A stretch of DNA of 64,000 nucleotides from positions 1 through 64,000 of the forward strand of contig NZ_BNGS01000006.1 in assembly GCF_014905555.1 (NCBI RefSeq). The letters run 5' to 3'. Made by a program: the position numbers and the translations under genes. Numbering within the stretch: position 1 is the stretch's first letter; each line of letters starts with the position of its first letter. The DNA comes from Streptomyces sp. Y2F8-2. GTDB lineage: Bacteria; Actinomycetota; Actinomycetes; Streptomycetales; Streptomycetaceae. The notes below the pieces were generated by a model that worked only from the letters and a program-made list of their open reading frames with translations, was not told where the DNA came from and searched no databases. Positions 58,892 to 64,000 of this stretch are shown in pieces.

Positions 58892-60394
58892 GTGGACCAG
58901 GGGGACACGGACATACGGACCGCTGCGGGCGGCCGAACCCAGGACGCGACACGACGCCGCGGGGCCGTCGTAGCCGCGCTGATGCTGGCGATGGCGCTGG
59001 CCGCGCTGGACTCGACGATCGTCTCGACGGCCGTACCGCAGATCGTCGGCGACCTCGGCGGATTCTCCGTCTTCTCGTGGCTGTTCTCCGGCTATCTGCT
59101 GGCCGTGACGGTGACGCTGCCCGTCTACGGCAAGCTGTCCGACACCTTCGGCCGCAAGCCGGTGCTGATCGCGGGCGCGTCCGTGTTCCTGCTGGGCTCG
59201 CTGTTGTGCGCGCTCGCCTGGAACATGGGCGCGCTGATCGCGTTCCGCATCGTGCAGGGCCTGGGCGGCGGCGCCCTTCAGGGCACGGTGCAGACGCTCG
59301 CAGCCGACCTGTACCCGCTGAAGGAGCGTCCGAAGATCCAGGCGAAGCTGTCCACGGTGTGGGCGGTGTCCGCGGTGGCGGGCCCGGGGCTCGGCGGGGT
59401 GCTCGCCGCGTACGCGGACTGGCGGTGGATCTTCCTGGTCAACCTGCCGATCGGGGCGGTCGCGCTGTGGCTGATCGCCCGCCATCTGCACGAGCCGAAC
59501 CGGGAGTCGGGCCCGCGGCCCCGCGTCGACTGGGCGGGCGCCCTCGCGGTGTTCGCGTGCGGAGGCGTGCTGCTGACGGCTCTGGTGCAGGGCGGGGTGG
59601 CCTGGCCGTGGCTGTCGGCGCCGTCCCTGGCGCTGTTCGGGACGGGGCTCGCGCTGGTCGCGGTGGTGGTGGCGGTGGAGCGCCGGGCGGCTGAGCCGAT
59701 CATCCCGGGGTGGGTGTGGCGGCGCCGGACGATCGCCGCGGTCAATCTGGCGCTCGGCGCGCTGGGGCTGCTGATGGTGGCCCCGACGGTCTTCCTGCCG
59801 ACGTACGCCCAGGCCGTCCTCGGTCTCGCCCCGGTGGCGGCCGGGTTCGTCCTGTCCGTGTGGACGCTCAGCTGGCCGGTGTCGGCGGCGCTCAGCCAGC
59901 ACGTGTACCGGCGCATCGGCTTCCGTGACACGGCGATCCTGGGCATCGGCCTGGCCGCGCTGCTCCTGCTGGCGTTCCCGTTCCTGCCGTACCCCGGCTC
60001 GCCCTGGCAGCCGGCCCTCGTGATGCTCCTGCTGGGCGGTGCGCTGGGCCTGTTCCAGCTGCCGCTGATCGTGGGTGTGCAGTCGACGGTCGGCTGGGCG
60101 GAGCGCGGCACGACGACGGCGTCCGTCCTGTTCTGCCGTCAGACCGGTCAGACGATCGGGGCGTCGGTGTTCGGCGCGGTCGCCAACGGGGTCCTGGCGT
60201 CCCGGCTGGGCGGCTCGGGCGACCTGGACGCGGTGACGCGCGGCCTGAACGCGGGCACCACGCCGGAGGCGACCCGCCGGGCGATCGCGGACGCGGTGCA
60301 CGCCGTGTATCTGGGCGCGTCGTGCGCGGCCGCGCTGGCGTTCCTGGTGCTGCTGTTCGTGGCCCCGCGGAAATTCCCCGTGCTCAAGGACTGA
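58892..60394 (+). CDS. MFS drug exporter (EmrB/QacA, 14 TM)
   Basis: A 500-residue proton-driven exporter of the DHA2 family, likely exporting hydrophobic drugs. The first helix carries motif D1 (MALAALDSTIVSTAVPQIV). Motif A in loop 2-3 is GKLSDTFGRKPVL. Motif C is VAGPGLGGVLAAYADWRWIF, diagnostic of antiporters. Hydrophobicity gives about 14 helices to near residue 495. The GTG at 58892 follows AGGAGAGGA. The divergent promoter region contains two strong palindromes that could bind a regulator, but no TetR/MarR gene is nearby. Substrate unknown. Confidence 0.92.
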   Translation: MDQGDTDIRTAAGGRTQDATRRRGAVVAALMLAMALAALDSTIVSTAVPQIVGDLGGFSVFSWLFSGYLLAVTVTLPVYGKLSDTFGRKPVLIAGASVFLLGSLLCALAWNMGALIAFRIVQGLGGGALQGTVQTLAADLYPLKERPKIQAKLSTVWAVSAVAGPGLGGVLAAYADWRWIFLVNLPIGAVALWLIARHLHEPNRESGPRPRVDWAGALAVFACGGVLLTALVQGGVAWPWLSAPSLALFGTGLALVAVVVAVERRAAEPIIPGWVWRRRTIAAVNLALGALGLLMVAPTVFLPTYAQAVLGLAPVAAGFVLSVWTLSWPVSAALSQHVYRRIGFRDTAILGIGLAALLLLAFPFLPYPGSPWQPALVMLLLGGALGLFQLPLIVGVQSTVGWAERGTTTASVLFCRQTGQTIGASVFGAVANGVLASRLGGSGDLDAVTRGLNAGTTPEATRRAIADAVHAVYLGASCAAALAFLVLLFVAPRKFPVLKD

Positions 60395-60414
60395 GCGGCC
60401 CCCAGCCTGTGACC

Positions 60415-60629
60415 ATGGTGAAGCTGGAGCGGCTGCGGGCCGACCATGCCGAGGCCCTGCTGGCAACGGCCAGGCCAACCAGAAGTGGAACGTCAACTCC
60501 GACGGCACGATCACGAACGTCAACGCGGGCCTGTGCCTGGACGCGTCGGGCGCGGCCACGTCCAACGGCACGAATCTCGTCCTGTGGTCCTGCAACGGCG
60601 GCGACAACCAGAAGTGGACGCTGACGTAA
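60415..60629 (+). pseudogene. GNAT-head / ricin-lectin-tail scar
   Basis: An ATG at 60415 opens VKLERLRADHAEALLA, the start typical of RimJ/RimL-type GNAT acetyltransferases. The frame is then lost near 60462. From there a different frame reads GNGQANQKW, LCLDASGAATSNGTNLVLWS and GGDNQKWTLT then TAA, the end of a ricin-B (CBM13) lectin repeat. Neither gene is complete. A deletion has fused the head of one gene with the tail of another, leaving a non-functional relic. Confidence 0.75.
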
Positions 60630-60656
60630 CGCGCACGCGCACAGGAGCGACAAAGA

Positions 60657-60693
60657 CGAACCCCCACCCCGCAGACCGCGGGGTGGGGGTTCG
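60657..60693. terminator. Terminator after the ricin remnant
   Basis: A perfect 16-bp inverted repeat (CGAACCCCCACCCCGC and complement, 5-nt loop). It probably ended the lost lectin gene and now can stop read-through from the MFS gene. Confidence 0.8.
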
Positions 60694-60699
60694 CATCAG

Positions 60700-60769
60700 A
60701 GCGCCGGGCAGGCCTTGCACCTGCATCTCCCCGCAGGAAGCGGGGCGTCTTTCCTTGGACCACCAACGC
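60700..60769 (-). tRNA. Degenerate tRNA-like sequence, formal anticodon UCC
   Basis: On the minus strand 70 nt fold into a full cloverleaf: acceptor GCGTTGG/CCGGCGC (two G-T pairs), D arm GTC-CAAGGAAA-GAC with GG, and anticodon stem CCCCG/CGGGG. The loop CTTCCTG gives formal anticodon TCC (Gly), with a 4-nt variable loop and T stem GCAGG/CCTGC. The T-loop is TGCAAGG instead of TTCxAxx, so the invariant T55 is lost, and position 37 is T rather than a purine. The discriminator is T. It is either a tRNA pseudogene, a tRNA-like RNA or a decayed attachment site. Confidence 0.55.
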
Positions 60770-60849
60770 ACGACCGGGCACCGGGAGTTCCGGGCGACCA
60801 GCACATGATCAAGTGTAGCGCACTCCTGTCAGGCGCCGCGCCTCGCGCC

Positions 60850-61149
60850 TCAGGACGGCGGCTGCTGCCGGTACGCGGCCAGCGCGGGCGCCGTCTTCGT
60901 CGCCAGGAACTCGGTGATCCGGTACGCGCACACGCCCGCCGCCACGAACGGGTCGGTCGCCGCGAGCCGCTCGATCTCCTCGCGGTCCTCGCCTGCGGCC
61001 AGGATGACCCCGCCGTCACGCGGGACCTTGCGGCCGGAGGCGAGGAAGACACCGGAGGCGTACTGCTCCTCCAACCAGGCCACATGCGCCGGCAGGGCGG
61101 CGTCGACGGCTTCGAGCGGGGCGGTGTAGGTCAGCTCCAGTATGAACAC
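60850..61149 (-). CDS. YCII-related domain protein
   Basis: A 99-residue single-domain protein of the YCII/YciI family: FILELTYTAPLEAVDAALPA, then HVAWLEEQYASG, VFLASGRKVP and GGVILAAGEDREEIERL. The His in the HxxWL helix and the Asp in DPF match the His/Asp pair thought to be catalytic in family members. Role uncertain; some relatives are dehalogenase- or muconolactone-isomerase-like. Start GTG at 61149; no clear Shine-Dalgarno sequence. It is divergent from the DUF485 gene across a 228-bp promoter region. Confidence 0.85.
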   Translation of the reverse strand: MFILELTYTAPLEAVDAALPAHVAWLEEQYASGVFLASGRKVPRDGGVILAAGEDREEIERLAATDPFVAAGVCAYRITEFLATKTAPALAAYRQQPPS

Positions 61150-61377
61150 GCGCGCCAGCCTATCCGCCCGCACCTCACCGGCCCGATGGTCGTCCACGCC
61201 TGAAGCAACCAGAGGTAACCGTGGGTAACATCACAGGTCGGTGTAGTAAGCGCATACCGACCGGCCAGTTTGCCGAAAAGCCTTCGCGGCCCGAATCCCC
61301 ACGAGTAGCGTGCGTCGCTCACCCCCCGCTCCCTGCGGTCCGCCGCACCGGACCCGAGCCACGCAAGGAGAACCGGG

Positions 61378-61821
61378 ATGTCCGACGCGTTCATACCGCG
61401 GCACTCGTCCCCCGAGTACTCAGTACCGCACCACTCACCACCGCCGTACCCGACGTACCCCTGGCAGCCGCCGCCCGCCCCGCCGGCCCGGCCGCGGATG
61501 CCGGCCCATCCGCCGCTCGGACACCACAGCGACCTGCGCCTCCTGCGCACCGCCTACCGGTGGCAGCGGCGCGTGGCCACCCTGACCGCCCTCGGCTACT
61601 TCGTGCTGTTCCTCCTGCTGTCCGCGTTCGCGCCCTCCTTCATGACGGCCACCGTCTCCGGCGGCCTCACCATGGGCCTGCTGCTCGGACTGCTCCAACT
61701 CCCCGTCACCTGCGTGGCGATCGGCGTGTACGAGTACACGGCACGCCACGGCGTCGACCCGATCGCCGACCGCATCCGCAGACAGGCCGAACTGGACACC
61801 GGGCGGGGGGCAACACGATGA
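61378..61821 (+). CDS. DUF485 membrane protein
   Basis: A 147-residue protein of the DUF485 family, which accompanies acetate/solute symporters. The first ~50 residues are Pro/His-rich and disordered. Then come the conserved DLRLLRTAYRWQRR helix and two membrane helices (ALGYFVLFLLLSAFAP and a second to about residue 120), ending in a charged tail. The ATG at 61378 has AAGGAG with 7 nt spacing. It overlaps the symporter start by 4 bp (ATGA), the standard arrangement. Confidence 0.88.
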   Translation: MSDAFIPRHSSPEYSVPHHSPPPYPTYPWQPPPAPPARPRMPAHPPLGHHSDLRLLRTAYRWQRRVATLTALGYFVLFLLLSAFAPSFMTATVSGGLTMGLLLGLLQLPVTCVAIGVYEYTARHGVDPIADRIRRQAELDTGRGATR

Positions 61822-63455
61822 CCACGGCGAACGTGCCGGTTGGCATCACCGGGTTCAGCAGCTCCGCACAGGCCATGTCACTCGTGGCGTTCACCACGGT
61901 CGCCACCATCACGCTCCTGCTGTGCGTGATGACCGGACCCGACCGCGACGACCTCGTCGAGTTCTACACCGGCTACAACTCCCTGTCCCCGATGCGCAAC
62001 GGCCTCGCCATCGCGGGCGACTACATCTCCGCCGCCACCGTGCTCAGCACCGGCGGGATCATCGCCCTCACCGGATACGACGGTGTCGTCCTCGCACTGA
62101 GCACGGCACTGTCGCTGATGCTGCTCATGTTCCTGCTGGCCGAGCCCCTGCGCAACGCGGGCCGGTTCACCATGGGCGACGTGCTGGCGCGGCGGATGCC
62201 CGGCCGGGCGGTGCGCATGACGGCGTGCGCCGTGACCATCGCCGCGCTGCTGCCGCTGATGCTCGTCCAACTCGCGGGCACCGGCGACCTGCTGGCCTTC
62301 ATCCTCGGCTTCTCCAACGACGCCTTGAAGACGGGCTGCATCATCGGAATCGGCGCACTGATGATCAGTTACGCGGCGATCGGCGGCATGAAGGGCACAG
62401 CCCTCATCCAGATCCTGAAGATCGTGATGCTGCTCGGCTCCGGCGCGGCCGTCGCCGCGCTGATCCTGCACCGCTTCGACTGGGACCCGGGCGCGCTGTT
62501 CGCAGCCGCCGCGAAGAACAGCGGCGTCGGTTCCGCCTTCCTGCACTCGGGCCTGGAGTTCGCGGGCGGCCCGGCGCCCCGCCTCGACATGATCAGCTCC
62601 GAGCTCACGGTGGTGCTCGGCGGCGCCTGTCTGCCGCACATCACCATGCGGATGTACACGGCGAACAGCGCCCGGCAGGTGCGTCGCTCGATGTCCTGGG
62701 CGGTGCCGTCGGTGGCCCTGTTCGTGCCCGTCATCACGGTCGTCGGCTTCGGCGCGACCGCCCTGATCGGGCGCGCCACCATCGCGGCGGCCGACCCCCA
62801 GGGCCGTACGGCCTATCTGCTGGGCTCCCGCGCCGCGTTCGGGACGGACGTGTCGACCGGCGCGACACTGCTGTTCACCGCGGTCACGGCGGCGATCTTC
62901 CTGACTCTCCTCGCCTCCGTGGCCGGAATGATCCTCGCCTGCGCCAACTCCCTCGCACACGACGTCTTCGCGGCCCGGAAGCACGAGATGCCCCCGCGAC
63001 GCGAAATGACCACGGCGCGTCTGTCGGCGATGGCGGTGGGCGCCGTGGCGATCCTGCTCGCCACCCTCGTCCAGCACCGCAGCCTGCAGCCGCTGGCCAC
63101 GCTCTCCTTCTGCATCGGCGCATCCTCGATCGCACCGGCCCTGGTGTACAGCCTCTTCTGGCGCCGCTACACCCGAACCGGCCTGCTGTGCACGCTGGTC
63201 GGCGGCACCGTGACCACCCTCGTGCTCATGACCGGCACCAGCCTGGTCTCCGGCTCCCCCGCCGCGGCCTTCCCCGACGCCGACTTCAACTGGTTCCCCT
63301 TCACCACCACCGGCCTCGTCTCCATCCCGCTGGGCTTCGCCTACGGCTGGCTGGGCACGCTCGCCTCCGGCCGCGACAGGGCCGCCGAGCAGCGCCGGCA
63401 GTACGAGGCGATCGAAGGCCGGATCCTGGCGGGGGCGACCCGCAGGAACGGCTGA
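61818..63455 (+). CDS. Cation/acetate symporter (SSS family)
   Basis: A 545-residue sodium:solute symporter of the ActP type, importing acetate or related short acids. About 13 hydrophobic segments are seen. Family marks include MRNGLAIAGDYISAATVL (the ActP-type start of the core), RFTMGDVLARRMPGR, IGGMKGTALIQILKI, PHITMRMYT and the ILACANSLAHDVFA stretch near the end. It is translationally coupled to the DUF485 gene. The upstream segment 61150-61377 contains CGGTGTAG...ACCG-type weak symmetry and probably the promoter. Substrate specificity beyond small carboxylates is not readable. Confidence 0.92.
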   Translation: MTTANVPVGITGFSSSAQAMSLVAFTTVATITLLLCVMTGPDRDDLVEFYTGYNSLSPMRNGLAIAGDYISAATVLSTGGIIALTGYDGVVLALSTALSLMLLMFLLAEPLRNAGRFTMGDVLARRMPGRAVRMTACAVTIAALLPLMLVQLAGTGDLLAFILGFSNDALKTGCIIGIGALMISYAAIGGMKGTALIQILKIVMLLGSGAAVAALILHRFDWDPGALFAAAAKNSGVGSAFLHSGLEFAGGPAPRLDMISSELTVVLGGACLPHITMRMYTANSARQVRRSMSWAVPSVALFVPVITVVGFGATALIGRATIAAADPQGRTAYLLGSRAAFGTDVSTGATLLFTAVTAAIFLTLLASVAGMILACANSLAHDVFAARKHEMPPRREMTTARLSAMAVGAVAILLATLVQHRSLQPLATLSFCIGASSIAPALVYSLFWRRYTRTGLLCTLVGGTVTTLVLMTGTSLVSGSPAAAFPDADFNWFPFTTTGLVSIPLGFAYGWLGTLASGRDRAAEQRRQYEAIEGRILAGATRRNG

Positions 63456-63479
63456 CGAACGGCCGGGCGCGCGCGGAGG

Positions 63480-63612
63480 CCGTAAGAGCCCCGAACAAAA
63501 GGGGAGTCCGATCAGCTCGCGGCGTCATGGGGGTCTCCCCTGCTCGAAGAGCCAGGGGGAGTACGTGCCGGGCGTCGCGAGCCGGGCGCCCATTTTGTCC
63601 GGGGCTCTACGG
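63480..63612. repeat. Terminal-inverted-repeat element with internal palindrome
   Basis: CCGTAAGAGCCCCGAACAAA at 63480 is matched at 63593-63612 by its near-perfect complement (one gap, one mismatch). The ~90 bp between holds a REP-like palindrome (GGGGGTCTCCCCTGCTCGA and GAGCCAGGGGGAG, 63529-63565) related to the one in the SGNH gene. It may be a small MITE-like element, or a terminator pair between convergent genes into which a REP was inserted. Confidence 0.55.
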
Positions 63613-63617
63613 GCCGT

Positions 63618-64000
63618 CTACTCCGCGGGAGCCCGGCCCGTCAGCATCGCCAGGCTGTTGCGCACGTGGTCCATCTGGGCCTGCACACAGTCCCAGACCT
63701 CACCGTGCTCCCGCAGCACCCGCTCCGTCTCCCGGGCGATACGGTCCTCCCGCAGCCGCGCCTCCGCGACCAGCTCGGCGGCGCGCGCCTGGGCGTCCCG
63801 CTGCACCTGCCGGGCCGACTCCTCGGCTCCGGCCAGCGCCTGCTGCGCCTCCGACAGCGCGGCCTCCGCGCGCGCCACCCGCTCCGCCTCCCACGCCTCG
63901 ACCTCCGCGACCCGTTCGGCCGCCACCCGCTCCTCGTCCGCCCACCGCTCGGCGTGCTCCCGCTCCTGCTCGGCGAGCAGCGCCGCCGTGCGCTGCCGCA
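63618..64000 (-). CDS. Coiled-coil protein (partial, 5' end outside window)
   Basis: The frame is open from the window edge to the stop at 63618, with 127 visible residues. They are nearly continuous heptad coiled coil rich in Ala, Glu and Arg (AEERVAAERVAEVEAWEAER, ARQVQRDAQARAAELVAEAR), ending VLREHGEVWDCVQAQMDHVR and LAMLTGRAPAE. This resembles the end of DivIVA/Scy/FilP-type or 'cellulose-binding' cytoskeletal coiled-coil proteins of Streptomyces. The final EHGEVWDCVQAQMDHVRNSL motif is the characteristic tail of the latter. The identity of the gene needs the missing N-terminus. Confidence 0.75.
   Translation of the reverse strand, partial: RQRTAALLAEQEREHAERWADEERVAAERVAEVEAWEAERVARAEAALSEAQQALAGAEESARQVQRDAQARAAELVAEARLREDRIARETERVLREHGEVWDCVQAQMDHVRNSLAMLTGRAPAE

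Overview
The window is Streptomyces chromosome. The DNA is very GC-rich, coding regions prefer G or C at third codon positions, GTG starts and GTGA/ATGA overlaps are common, DUF397 and paired resuscitation-promoting factors are present, and 12603-12686 (minus strand) carries a tRNA-Leu with anticodon UAA. That tRNA is bldA, the UUA-decoding developmental regulator. The surrounding order (cystathionine beta-synthase, thiolase, pobA, bldA, ABC cassette, cfa, ndh, ppx/gppA, DUF501, divIC, eno, two rpf genes, mazG, mfd) is housekeeping core.

Layout. 0-2.6 kb: end of a DUF4097 protein, a DrrAB-type ABC exporter and a small membrane protein. 3-12.5 kb: cystathionine beta-synthase, a secreted SGNH hydrolase carrying an in-frame palindromic repeat, thiolase, small conserved unknowns, a Bax inhibitor-1 protein and PobA. 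12.6-24 kb: bldA, a MacB/FtsX-like ABC pair split by 325 bp of repeat DNA, a cyclopropane synthase-like methyltransferase, NDH-2 with a Rex-type operator far upstream, and the ppx/gppA-DUF501-divIC-eno block. 24-29 kb: two Rpf/LysM cell-wall hydrolases (the first under a ydaO-class c-di-AMP riboswitch), a cytochrome P450 and MazG.

29.7-51 kb is the accessory part. A 3580-residue secreted RHS protein ends in a Hint domain and an HNH-nuclease tip. It overlaps by 4 bp (ATGA) a SUFU-family gene that is very likely its immunity protein. Around it are a second SUFU gene whose 3' end is displaced by a remnant of an HTH/DUF5753 regulator, DUF397, two related helical proteins, an M16-like peptidase, a DUF1906 secreted protein, and two diverged copies of a two-gene cassette (small membrane protein plus BMP-like anchored protein) 19 kb apart. 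A secreted HNH lipoprotein lies just beyond.

51-64 kb returns to core-like genes: mfd with two perfect DnaA-box-like 9-mers upstream, a second FtsX/ATPase pair very similar to that at 13-17 kb, an MFS exporter, a GNAT/ricin-lectin scar beside a degenerate but fully folding tRNA-like sequence, a YCII protein, a DUF485/acetate-symporter pair and a coiled-coil protein cut by the window edge.

No called CDS was seen to contain an in-frame TTA codon, so bldA does not appear to control its neighbours through UUA. All statements come from reading the sequence by eye; family names are from recognised motifs, not from searches.
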